Assembly (NCBI GenBank): GCA_016793685.1
Contig: JAEULX010000106.1
Location: forward strand, 1 to 5,930
DNA length: 5,930 bases
Reading direction: 5' to 3'
DNA from: Bradyrhizobiaceae bacterium
Lineage (GTDB): Bacteria > Pseudomonadota > Alphaproteobacteria > Rhizobiales > Xanthobacteraceae
In this document: positions 1 to 5,362 of the stretch, piece by piece
Layout: each line of letters opens with the position of its first letter
How positions within the stretch are numbered: the first letter of the stretch is position 1
The notes under the pieces: model-generated
What the model was told of the DNA's origin: nothing
What the model saw: only the letters and a program-made list of their open reading frames with translations
Database searches by the model: none
Made by a program: the position numbers and the translations under genes

Positions 1-58
1 CATTCCGGATCAGGCCGTGGAGCTGAAGCGCCAGCGCGAGCAGCGGGCGCGGGCGTAA
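1..58 (+). CDS. 3' end of a second histidine kinase gene copy (partial, cut by window edge)
   Basis: Reading codons from base 2, this encodes IPDQAVELKRQREQRARA and then TAA. The bases are identical, without a single mismatch, to the last 18 codons plus stop of the complete histidine kinase gene at 656-2137 on the other strand. It lies in the left arm of the inverted repeat. The 5' part is outside the window, so it may be the end of a full paralogous kinase gene or only a duplicated 3' fragment. It runs in the same direction as the downstream tRNA gene, towards the complete kinase. Identity in the coding part with drift in the flanking DNA fits a recent duplication, gene conversion or an assembly problem. 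What it encodes is sure if it is translated; whether it belongs to a working gene is not. Confidence 0.55.
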   Translation, partial: IPDQAVELKRQREQRARA

Positions 59-255
59 CCCCATCCACTGAAGCGCTGGTCGCGACCGAGCCGGCGCGCG
101 AGCCGCTTGCTCGTCCCGGGCGCGCGGCACCGCACCCGCAGAGCGACGCATGGCGCGCGATGCCCACGCGCACGGCGCTCGCCATAGGCCCTTGCGTAGA
201 AAAGTGTTTCAGCGGGCGCGCGGAGCGTCAAATCTTCGCCGCCGCAAAGCGCCTT
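1..255 (+). repeat. Left arm of a ~255-bp imperfect inverted repeat
   Basis: The reverse complement of this stretch aligns end to end with 462-713. I counted 9 mismatches and three indels of 1, 5 and 1 base, about 94% identity by hand. Bases 1-58 match perfectly (kinase gene end), 181-255 match at 74 of 75, and nearly all differences lie in 59-180. The inner boundary is sharp: position 256 no longer pairs. The outer boundary is not seen, because pairing is still perfect at base 1. The arm holds the end of a kinase gene copy and about 197 bases of non-coding DNA behind it. No transposase, IS ends or target duplications are visible. Confidence 0.93.
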
Positions 256-268
256 GCCCCCGTGGGGC
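256..268 (+). terminator. Small GC hairpin between repeat arm and tRNA promoter
   Basis: GCCCC (256-260), loop CGT and GGGGC (264-268) form a 5-bp hairpin just inside the left repeat arm and before the tRNA promoter. It could end transcription coming from the upstream kinase copy. No T-run follows, so it would be at best a weak or Rho-assisted stop. In DNA this GC-rich it may be chance. Confidence 0.2.
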
Positions 269-287
269 GCGTTGCCTGCCCGCAGCC

Positions 288-314
288 TTGCCAAGCCCGG
301 CTCCGCACTATAGC
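288..314 (+). promoter_or_regulatory. Candidate promoter of the tRNA-Arg gene
   Basis: TTGCCA (288-293) resembles a -35 box and TATAGC (309-314) a -10 box. The 15-base spacer is short. Choosing TAGCTA (311-316) instead gives 17. Transcription would start near 320 and give a leader of about 30 bases before the tRNA at 352, a normal layout for a single tRNA gene. This is the only AT-rich stretch between the repeat arm and the tRNA. The promoter lies wholly inside the unique spacer, so it does not depend on the repeat. Confidence 0.4.
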
Positions 315-351
315 TATGCCGCTACCGTTTGCAGCTTCGGCCGGATGGCAC

Positions 352-428
352 GCGCCCGTAGCTCAGCTGGATAGAGCACCAGACTACGAATCTGGGGGTC
401 AGGAGTTCGAATCTCTTCGGGCGCGCCA
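352..428 (+). tRNA. tRNA-Arg (anticodon ACG), CCA encoded
   Basis: A complete cloverleaf of 77 bases. The acceptor stem is GCGCCCG (352-358) with CGGGCGC (418-424), followed by discriminator G425 and an encoded CCA (426-428). The D stem is GCTC/GAGC (361-364, 374-377). The anticodon stem is CCAGA/TCTGG (379-383, 391-395) with loop CTACGAA and anticodon ACG at 386-388. The T stem is AGGAG/CTCTT (401-405, 413-417) with one G-U pair and loop TTCGAAT. A34 would be deaminated to inosine by TadA, so this tRNA reads CGU, CGC and CGA, the main Arg codons in such GC-rich genes. It lies alone in the spacer of the inverted repeat and converges with the kinase gene. No copy of its 3' end was noticed elsewhere in the window, so there is no sign of an integrated element. 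Confidence 0.97.
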
Positions 429-456
429 CTTAAATGGCTGTTTCATCTAAATTTTT
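425..456 (+). terminator. Possible weak terminator behind tRNA-Arg
   Basis: GCCA (425-428) can pair with TGGC (435-438) across a six-base AT-rich loop, and ATTTTT (451-456) follows after a gap of about 12 bases. The stem is only 4 bp, uses the tRNA's own CCA end, and the T-run is too far away for a classical intrinsic terminator. This is the only T-rich stretch between the tRNA and the right repeat arm, so transcription may end near here, but the sequence does not prove it. Confidence 0.2.
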
Positions 457-461
457 CCATG

Positions 462-713
462 AAGGCGCTTTGCGGCGGCGAAGATTTGACGCTCCGCGCG
501 CCCGCTGAAACACTTTTCTGCGCAAGGGCCTATGGCGAGCCGCCGCGCGCGTAGGGATCGCGCGCCATGCGTCGCTCTGCGAGTGCCGCGCGCCCGGGGC
601 GTGCAAGCGGCTCGCGCGCCGGCTCGATCGCGACCAGCGCTTCAGTGGACGGGGGTTACGCCCGCGCCCGCTGCTCGCGCTGGCGCTTCAGCTCCACGGC
701 CTGATCCGGAATG
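462..713 (-). repeat. Right arm of the inverted repeat, overlapping the histidine kinase 3' end
   Basis: Partner of 1-255. Bases 656-713 are the kinase gene's last 18 codons and stop. Bases 462-655 are non-coding and lie between two convergent genes, the tRNA and the kinase. The inner block 462-536 differs from the left arm only at 520 (G here, complement of T197 there). The middle part, 537-655, carries the other eight mismatches and all indels, including five bases missing after GAGTG near 585. I see no convincing gene in the non-coding part, although it stays open in several frames because of its GC content. Confidence 0.93.
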
Positions 714-2137
714 GCGATCCGGAAGGTCGCGCCGATGGTCCCCTCGACCAGCCGGATTTCCCCGCCATGCGCCCGCACGAGTTCGGCGGCGATCGCGAGG
801 CCAAGGCCCACGCCGCCCGAGCGGGTCGAGCCCTGGAAGGCCTCGAACAGATGCTCCCGTGCCCGCGTCGTCAGGCCAGGGCCGGTGTCGGAGACTTCGA
901 GCACGACCACCGCGCCTTCGCGGCGGCCGGTGATCCTGATCTGGTCCCGGGTCGGGTCGTTCGGCGCGCGCGCTTCGAGCGCCTGGATGGAATTGCGCAC
1001 GAGGTTGATCACCACCCGCAGCAGCTGATCGTAGTCGGCGTCGATCATCAGCCCGCGCTCGATCGCCTCGACCCAGCCGATGCCGCCATCGGGCGCGAGC
1101 CCGACCGACTCGCGGACCTCGGTGATCAACGGCTCGACCGCGAACGTCTTGCGATCGGGGGGTGGTTCTTGCGCCCGCCCATAGGACAAGGTCGTCTCGC
1201 AATAGGCGATGGCGCGTTCGAGCGCGTGCATCAGCTTGGGCGCAAAGCGCTGCACCTGCGCGTCGTCGATGGTCCCCAGCCGGTCCGAAACCAGCTGGGC
1301 GGACGCGAGCATATTGCGCAGGTCGTGATTGATCTTGGAGACCGCGAGGCCGAGCGCGGCGAGCCGATAGCGCTGCGCCAGCATCGAAGCGAGGTCGCGC
1401 TGCATGGCGGCGAGTTCGCGCTCGGCGACCCCCAGTTCGTCCGTCCGGCTGGACGCCATGATGATGCGCGACGGATTCTCGGGATCGGCGCTGAACGCCG
1501 TCATATTGGCGGTGATCCGATGCAGCGGACGCACAAAAAGGTAATGCAGCGCCAGATACACGAGGGTCGCCGTGATGGCGGAGATGATCAGCGAGAGCAG
1601 CAGCACGTTGCGTGAATAGCGCCACATCGCGTTCTTCAACGGGCCGACGGCCAGCACGATCTCGACGAACTCGCCGCCCTTGGGCGCGGGACCGACCGCC
1701 CGGATCAGGTCGCTGTCGCGGGCGGTGAACAGGATCTGGAAAGCATCGACGATCGCCGTGAGCGCCGACACGTCGCGCACGTCCACGGTTTGAATGATGG
1801 CGCTGGCGGGGAACTCGGCGGTCGCGAGAAGGCTGCGCTGCTGGCCCGTCTTCATCGCGACGGCGCGGGCGTCGATGCTGTCGAGAATCTGCCGGGCAAG
1901 GGAATCGGGGACCATGCCGCTGGGCGCCGCATCGAGGACGAGGGCGGCCGTGTGCGCCGCCGCCAAGCGGTCGCTCAGCCAGGTGATGCGAAAATTGGCG
2001 GCCGACGGGACGTAGATCAGCACCTCCGCCAGCATCACGAAGAGGATCGTGAGCACCAGAAGCTGATCCGACAGACCGAAGCGATATCGTCGTTGGCCCG
2101 GGTCCCGCGCGATCGAGGAATTTGTCGTTTCCGGCAT
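656..2137 (-). CDS. Membrane sensor histidine kinase with HAMP domain
   Basis: A 493-residue sensor kinase expected in the inner membrane, autophosphorylating a His and passing the phosphate to an unidentified response regulator. Two hydrophobic segments (about 25-44 and 177-202) enclose a periplasmic sensor region of about 130 residues that I do not recognise. A HAMP-like segment follows (about 203-255, with RPL at its start and DEL near 233). The H-box reads KINHDLRNMLASAQ with phospho-acceptor H271. The ATPase domain shows an N-box (NLVRNSIQAL, N378/N382), G1 (DTGPGL, 417-422), F-box (LFEAF, 430-434) and G2 (GVGLGLA, 442-448). All key residues are present, so it looks active. The ATG at 2137 is the first start behind the reductase stop, 23 bases upstream, and gives a normal N-terminus; no clear Shine-Dalgarno is visible. 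The reading frame stays open further upstream into the reductase gene, but that is an antisense-type shadow. The signal sensed is unknown; operon context hints at redox or envelope state. The last 58 bases are duplicated at 1-58. Confidence 0.93.
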   Translation of the reverse strand: MPETTNSSIARDPGQRRYRFGLSDQLLVLTILFVMLAEVLIYVPSAANFRITWLSDRLAAAHTAALVLDAAPSGMVPDSLARQILDSIDARAVAMKTGQQRSLLATAEFPASAIIQTVDVRDVSALTAIVDAFQILFTARDSDLIRAVGPAPKGGEFVEIVLAVGPLKNAMWRYSRNVLLLSLIISAITATLVYLALHYLFVRPLHRITANMTAFSADPENPSRIIMASSRTDELGVAERELAAMQRDLASMLAQRYRLAALGLAVSKINHDLRNMLASAQLVSDRLGTIDDAQVQRFAPKLMHALERAIAYCETTLSYGRAQEPPPDRKTFAVEPLITEVRESVGLAPDGGIGWVEAIERGLMIDADYDQLLRVVINLVRNSIQALEARAPNDPTRDQIRITGRREGAVVVLEVSDTGPGLTTRAREHLFEAFQGSTRSGGVGLGLAIAAELVRAHGGEIRLVEGTIGATFRIAIPDQAVELKRQREQRARA

Positions 2138-2160
2138 TCGCGCAATTGCACCAGCGTCTA

Positions 2161-3597
2161 TCAGCCCAGGCGACGCAGCAATCCAATAATGCGGCGCACG
2201 AGGGGATTCGTCAAACTGCGCGTGTAGGCGCCGACGGCGGCGCGTTTGCCGATCTCGGCGAAGGTAGGGTAGGCGACCGTCAGCTCGGCAAAGGCGCGGA
2301 CGGTCAGGTTTTGCTTGATCGCAAGCGCCCACGTCGCAATCAGCTCGCCTGCATGCGCGCCGACGATTGTAGCACCCAGAATACGGCCGCGTTGCGACGC
2401 GATCACCTTGATATGGCCGTGCGTCCGCCGCTCCGCCTGGGCGCGATCGTTTTCGTGATAGGGCCAGCGCAGCACGGTTATTTTGCGGCCTTGCCGCCGC
2501 GCCTCGGCCTCGGTCAGCCCCACCTGCGCGAGCTCCGGGTCGGTGAAGGTCACGGACGGGATCGCCCGGTCGTCGACCCGCACCGGCAGACGGAACAGCG
2601 CATTCCGGATCACCAGCCCGGCATGATAATTCGCGACATGGGTGAACTGCCGTCCGCCGGCGGCATCGCCGATGGCGTAAACGCGCCGGTTGGTGGTGCG
2701 CAGCCCTCTGTCCACCGAAATCCCGCCGCGCCCGTAAGCGATTCCGGCGGCGTCGAGCCCGAGATCGTCGACATTCGGCTTGCGCCCGACGGCGATCAGG
2801 AGATGCGTGCCGAAGACCGTTTCCTCGCCCTGCTCGGTTTTCACCCGCACGGCGATGTCGCCTCCCGCCGCCTCGGGCGGCCGGACCGCCACGACCTCCT
2901 GTCCGGCGCGGATTGTCATCCCTTCGCGCCGCAGCGCTTCGAGCACGACGTCCGCGCATTCGGGATCGTCCCGGCCGAGCGGGGCGGCCGCTTCGATCAC
3001 CGTGACCTCGGTCCGGAGCCGGCGGAAGGCCTGGCCGAGTTCCAGTCCGATCGCTCCGCCGCCGATCACCACCAGGCGCTCTGGGCGCTCGGTCAGGTCG
3101 AAAACGGTTTCATTGGTCAGGTAGGGCGTTTCCGCGAGCCCCGGAATCGGCGGGATGGCTGGCCCGGACCCCGTGGCGATGACAAAGCGACGGGCTTTGA
3201 TCTCGGCCACGCCGTCGACCACGACCGTCCCCGCGTCGGCGAAGCGCCCCTGGCCCTCGATCACGCGCACGCCCAGGCCGGTGAACCGGGCAACCGAGTC
3301 CGTCGGCGCTATGGATGCAATAACGCCGTGGACATGGGCATGGACGGCGGCGAAATCGATCGCGGCCGGCCCGGCTTCGATGCCGAAACGGGCGCCGTCG
3401 GCCACCCATCGGGCGTGCTTGCCGGCCGCGATCAGCGCCTTGGACGGTACACAGCCGTAGTTGAGGCAGTCGCCGCCCATCCTGGCCCGTTCGAGAAGGA
3501 CGACGGGGACGCCGAAAGCGGCTGCGGCTGCGGCGACCGAGAGGCCACCTGATCCACCGCCGATCACGCAGAGATCGGGTCTGAGCGCCTCAGGCAT
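2161..3597 (-). CDS. FAD-dependent pyridine nucleotide-disulfide oxidoreductase (mercuric-reductase-like)
   Basis: A 478-residue cytoplasmic flavoprotein of the family of dihydrolipoamide dehydrogenase, glutathione reductase and MerA. The N-terminal FAD-binding motif is VIGGGSGG (11-18). The redox-active disulfide is in CLNYGCVPSK (C44, C49). A second Rossmann motif for NAD(P)H is VVIGGGAIGLELG (176-188). The second FAD motif is YAIGDAAG (307-314), and a dimerisation domain fills about 345-460. At the usual His-Glu site the sequence is AYPTFAE (442-448), with Tyr443 where lipoamide dehydrogenase has the catalytic His. That argues against lipoamide as substrate. There is no N-terminal heavy-metal domain and no C-terminal Cys pair, so it is not a true mercuric reductase. 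The ATG at 3597 puts the FAD motif at the normal distance; a GTG at 3633 would add 12 residues. It follows the TVP38 gene by 48 bases and precedes the kinase by 23. These two families are often adjacent or fused, but the shared substrate is not established. Confidence 0.93.
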   Translation of the reverse strand: MPEALRPDLCVIGGGSGGLSVAAAAAAFGVPVVLLERARMGGDCLNYGCVPSKALIAAGKHARWVADGARFGIEAGPAAIDFAAVHAHVHGVIASIAPTDSVARFTGLGVRVIEGQGRFADAGTVVVDGVAEIKARRFVIATGSGPAIPPIPGLAETPYLTNETVFDLTERPERLVVIGGGAIGLELGQAFRRLRTEVTVIEAAAPLGRDDPECADVVLEALRREGMTIRAGQEVVAVRPPEAAGGDIAVRVKTEQGEETVFGTHLLIAVGRKPNVDDLGLDAAGIAYGRGGISVDRGLRTTNRRVYAIGDAAGGRQFTHVANYHAGLVIRNALFRLPVRVDDRAIPSVTFTDPELAQVGLTEAEARRQGRKITVLRWPYHENDRAQAERRTHGHIKVIASQRGRILGATIVGAHAGELIATWALAIKQNLTVRAFAELTVAYPTFAEIGKRAAVGAYTRSLTNPLVRRIIGLLRRLG

Positions 3598-3645
3598 GAG
3601 TCGAAGGCTTTCTCTATCAAGCCAGCCGGGCACGCGCGCCGGGCA

Positions 3646-4392
3646 TCATACGGCGTCCCGTTCGCGTGCAGTCCGCCAGCGCCTGATGCCGATGGGGACC
3701 AGGGCAACCACCGATATCACCGCCAGGGCGGCGATCAACTCAGGCGTCAGGGCGCGGCGCAGGTCGAAAGAGACGGCACAAGGGTCGTGACCGGCCGCGC
3801 GGCAGGCCTCGTAGGCGGCGGCCTGTGCCGCAATCGAGCTGTCGAGGCCGGCGCCGAACAGGGTGAAGGCGAAGGTGAGGGGGATGATCCCGATAGCGGT
3901 GGCGGTAACGAATACGGCAAAGCGCACCCCGAACAGGGCAGCGGCGATATTGACCAGCCAGAACGGAAACAGTGGAACGAGGCGGAGAAACAGGAGGTAA
4001 TTGAAGGCGCCCTGGCGGAAGCCGTCGGCCAGCTTTTCCGCGAAGGGACCCGCCTTCTTTACCAGCCAGCCGCCAAACGCCGAGCGTGCAACGAGAAAGA
4101 TGATGGACGCACCCGTCGTCGCGCCGATGAACGTGCCGAGTGTGCCGATCAGCGGCCCGAAGAGAAGCCCGCCGGAGACCGTCATCACCGCGCCGCCGGG
4201 GATCGATAACGCCGCGACGGCGATATAAAGGGCGACAAATCCGGCAAGAGCCGCCAAAGGGTGGCCGGCGACAAAGGCGTTGATCGCCGCGCGGTGGCGA
4301 ACCAGGGTTTCGAGAGATACTTCGCGGTACAGGCCCGTCGCCATGACGAGCACGCCGGCGCAGACGATCAGCGCCAGCAGCGCGAACGTCAC
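3646..4392 (-). CDS. TVP38/TMEM64-family (SNARE-associated/DedA-like) inner membrane protein
   Basis: A 248-residue integral membrane protein with hydrophobic segments at about 3-20, 46-68, 72-102, 131-152, 157-180 and 215-236. The family core is clear: SGGLLFGPLIG (73-83), then GATTGA (90-95) before F..AR, and a second conserved region with R137-LVPLFPFWLVN (to 148) and FVTATAIGIIPLTF (161-174). Members are thought to act in lipid or envelope handling, and some DedA relatives act as lipid scramblases; the substrate of this one is unknown. Two Cys (197, 205) lie in the loop before the last helix. The start is GTG at 4392, with GGAG 11 bases upstream and no in-frame ATG between it and the upstream stop at 4450-4452. 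It is the first gene of the likely three-gene operon. Its start overlaps the stop of a 13-codon ORF. Confidence 0.92.
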   Translation of the reverse strand: MTFALLALIVCAGVLVMATGLYREVSLETLVRHRAAINAFVAGHPLAALAGFVALYIAVAALSIPGGAVMTVSGGLLFGPLIGTLGTFIGATTGASIIFLVARSAFGGWLVKKAGPFAEKLADGFRQGAFNYLLFLRLVPLFPFWLVNIAAALFGVRFAVFVTATAIGIIPLTFAFTLFGAGLDSSIAAQAAAYEACRAAGHDPCAVSFDLRRALTPELIAALAVISVVALVPIGIRRWRTARERDAV

Positions 4393-4453
4393 CCAGCGGT
4401 GCGCTCCGGAGGAGCGGATGGCATGGTCATCGCGGATGGTCGAGGCCTTTCAT
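4389..4453 (-). promoter_or_regulatory. Two coupled mini-ORFs leading into the TVP38-family gene
   Basis: ATG at 4453 opens MKGLDHPR, whose TGA (4429-4427) overlaps the next ATG (4430-4428) as ATGA. That ATG opens MTMPSAPPERTAG, whose TGA (4391-4389) overlaps the GTG start of the membrane protein gene as GTGA. The three frames thus form a stop/start chain. It could allow translational coupling or act as a leader. Neither peptide resembles anything I know, and the mini-ORF starts lack strong ribosome sites, so chance is a fair alternative. A frameshifted longer N-terminus of the membrane protein is another option. Confidence 0.25.
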
Positions 4454-4463
4454 GACGTAAGCG

Positions 4464-4480
4464 GGGGGACCCGGTCCCCC
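4464..4480. repeat. GC-rich palindrome upstream of the TVP38-family gene
   Basis: GGGGGACC (4464-4471) is the exact reverse complement of GGTCCCCC (4473-4480), with a single central C at 4472. As RNA it would fold into a 6-bp GGGGGA/TCCCCC hairpin with a five-base loop. It lies just before the first mini-ORF in the minus direction. It could be a protein-binding operator or a leader hairpin affecting the operon. No T-run follows on either strand, so a simple intrinsic terminator is unlikely. Confidence 0.5.
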
Positions 4481-4501
4481 GGGCCGTGATTACACCTTCG
4501 T

Positions 4502-4507
4502 TCTATA
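4502..4507 (-). promoter_or_regulatory. Possible -10 element for the minus-strand operon
   Basis: Read on the minus strand, 4507 to 4502 is TATAGA, a fair -10 match. Transcription would start near 4496, upstream of the palindrome and mini-ORFs. The -35 side is poor: GGGTCG lies at 17-base spacing, while the better TTGGTG (4535-4530) is 22 bases away. The operon may need an activator or an alternative sigma factor, or this may not be the promoter. Confidence 0.25.
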
Positions 4508-4660
4508 GCGGCTCGGCGTAACGTCGACCCACCAATGCGACCTGGGTCTCACCGCGATTTGAGGATCCGCCGCTCAATCGCTCCCGGCGGCGTGATCGCG
4601 AAAGGCGGGCTCCGCCGCGGTCAGCAATGGGGCAGGCGTGGGTCCGGCGGCCGGCTCGCA

Positions 4661-4689
4661 TTGACGCGAACAGGCCCCTCCCGTATAAG
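4661..4689 (+). promoter_or_regulatory. Sigma-70-type promoter of rpmH-rnpA-yidC
   Basis: TTGACG (4661-4666) and TATAAG (4684-4689) are separated by exactly 17 bases, each one mismatch from the consensus hexamer. Start of transcription is expected near 4696, giving a leader of about 100 bases before rpmH. This is the best promoter in the window and fits the strong expression needed for a ribosomal protein gene. Confidence 0.85.
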
Positions 4690-4795
4690 CCGCGAAACTT
4701 TCCAACAGCGCGATCCGCGAGACTGCCTGCCACATCCTGCCAAAGGCTCCGGCGTCTGCGCGAACGCTTGAGCACAAGAAGCGGAGACGAAACCC

Positions 4796-4930
4796 GTGAA
4801 GCGGACTTATCAGCCGAGCAAGCTGGTGCGGAAGCGCCGACACGGTTTCCGCGCCCGCATGGCGACCAAAGGCGGCCGCAAGGTCATCAACGCTCGCCGC
4901 GCGCGGGGCCGCAAGCGGCTCAGCGCGTGA
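4796..4930 (+). CDS. rpmH: 50S ribosomal protein L34
   Basis: Encodes the 44-residue, highly basic protein L34 of the large ribosomal subunit, starting MKRTYQPSKLVRKRRHGFRA and ending GRKRLSA. It has the whole family pattern (K-RTYQPS, RKRRHGFRARM, GRKVINARRARGRKRL) at the usual length of 44. The start is GTG at 4796, and a good Shine-Dalgarno GGAGA (4783-4787) lies 8 bases before it; GTG rather than ATG is the notable point. It is the first gene behind the strong promoter at 4661-4689. The next gene, rnpA, starts 30 bases after its stop, the near-universal bacterial pairing of L34 with the RNase P protein. Its codons are dominated by AAG and CGC/CGG. Confidence 0.98.
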   Translation: MKRTYQPSKLVRKRRHGFRARMATKGGRKVINARRARGRKRLSA

Positions 4931-4960
4931 CGGCGCCGATGCCGGCCGGGCCTCGGTTCC

Positions 4961-5362
4961 ATGCAGCGGTTGAAGCAGCGGGCGGACTTCCTCGCCGCCG
5001 CCGCGGGAACGAAGGCTCCGGCGACGGGCTTCGTTCTGCAAACGCGTGAGCGCGACGACGCCGGCCCGCCGCGGGTCGGCTTTACTGTGTCGAGGAAAGT
5101 CGGCACCGCGGTCGAACGCAACCGGGTTCGCCGGAGGCTGCGCGAAATCGTGCGGCTTTCGGCCGCGGGGCGGCTGTATTCCGGCAGGGACTACGTACTG
5201 ATCGGACGGCGTGCCTCCCTCAATTTGCCGTTCGACCGGCTATGCGCGGACTTTCTCGGCGCCTTGGCTCGCGTGCACCGCGGACGGCGCGCCGAAAAGA
5301 GGCCGCCCAAACCCGCACCGAAGCAAACAACCGAGCCGCCCTCCGGCGAGAGCACGCAATGA
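4961..5362 (+). CDS. rnpA: Ribonuclease P protein component
   Basis: A 133-residue basic protein that binds RNase P RNA and helps it cut 5' leaders from pre-tRNAs. The N-terminus MQRLKQRADFLAAA is typical of alphaproteobacterial RnpA. RVGFTVSRKVGTAVERNRVR (38-57) holds the RNR signature around R53-N54-R55, followed by RRLREIVR (58-65), and YVLIGR (78-83) gives the later core strand. The last 25 or so residues (from about 109) are a Lys/Pro-rich tail that looks disordered. An in-frame stop, the rpmH TGA, lies 30 bases upstream, so ATG at 4961 is the only good start; its ribosome site is weak, which suggests coupling to rpmH translation. The 3' end overlaps yidC by ATGA. No yidD lies between the two. 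Confidence 0.97.
   Translation: MQRLKQRADFLAAAAGTKAPATGFVLQTRERDDAGPPRVGFTVSRKVGTAVERNRVRRRLREIVRLSAAGRLYSGRDYVLIGRRASLNLPFDRLCADFLGALARVHRGRRAEKRPPKPAPKQTTEPPSGESTQ

Larger units (their letters stand above)
4454..4795. other. Divergent intergenic region (operon upstream region and rpmH leader)
   Basis: About 340 bases without a convincing gene lie between the minus-strand operon and rpmH. They hold the palindrome at 4464-4480, a weak minus-strand -10 at 4502-4507 and the rpmH promoter at 4661-4689. An rpmH leader of about 100 bases follows. Between 4531 and 4660 I see only GC-rich DNA with no recognisable site. Long open frames cross this stretch on both strands and run through rpmH out of frame; they look like GC-driven shadows. 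I found no clear DnaA box, although rpmH lies near the origin in many other bacteria. Confidence 0.6.

Noticed and set aside
352..428. tRNA-Arg as an integration site of a genomic island
   Set aside because: No direct repeat of the tRNA 3' end and no integrase gene was noticed. The flanking repeats are inverted and derive from the kinase gene.
10..450. Small Arg/Ala/Pro-rich open frames in both repeat arms and across the tRNA
   Set aside because: They pass through the tRNA or the antisense of the kinase end, and they are not preserved between arms because of the 1- and 5-base indels.
1..713. IS element or transposon with long terminal inverted repeats
   Set aside because: The interior is only 206 bases and holds a tRNA, with no transposase. 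The arms include a host gene end rather than typical terminal repeats, and no target duplication was seen.
2138..2959. N-terminal extension of the kinase to 767 residues
   Set aside because: The extra frame runs through the reductase coding sequence out of frame and gives low-complexity Arg-rich protein. The ATG at 2137 gives a normal membrane anchor.
2122..3552. A plus-strand open frame of about 476 codons antisense to the reductase
   Set aside because: It mirrors a gene with complete flavoprotein motifs. The translation is rich in Arg, Asp and Gly without any family motif, as expected from GC-rich antisense frames.
4574..5049. Open frames on both strands of about 140-155 codons across the rpmH promoter and gene
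   Set aside because: They cover a clear promoter and run through rpmH, and the minus-strand frame also enters the start of rnpA. Their translations show no recognisable domain.
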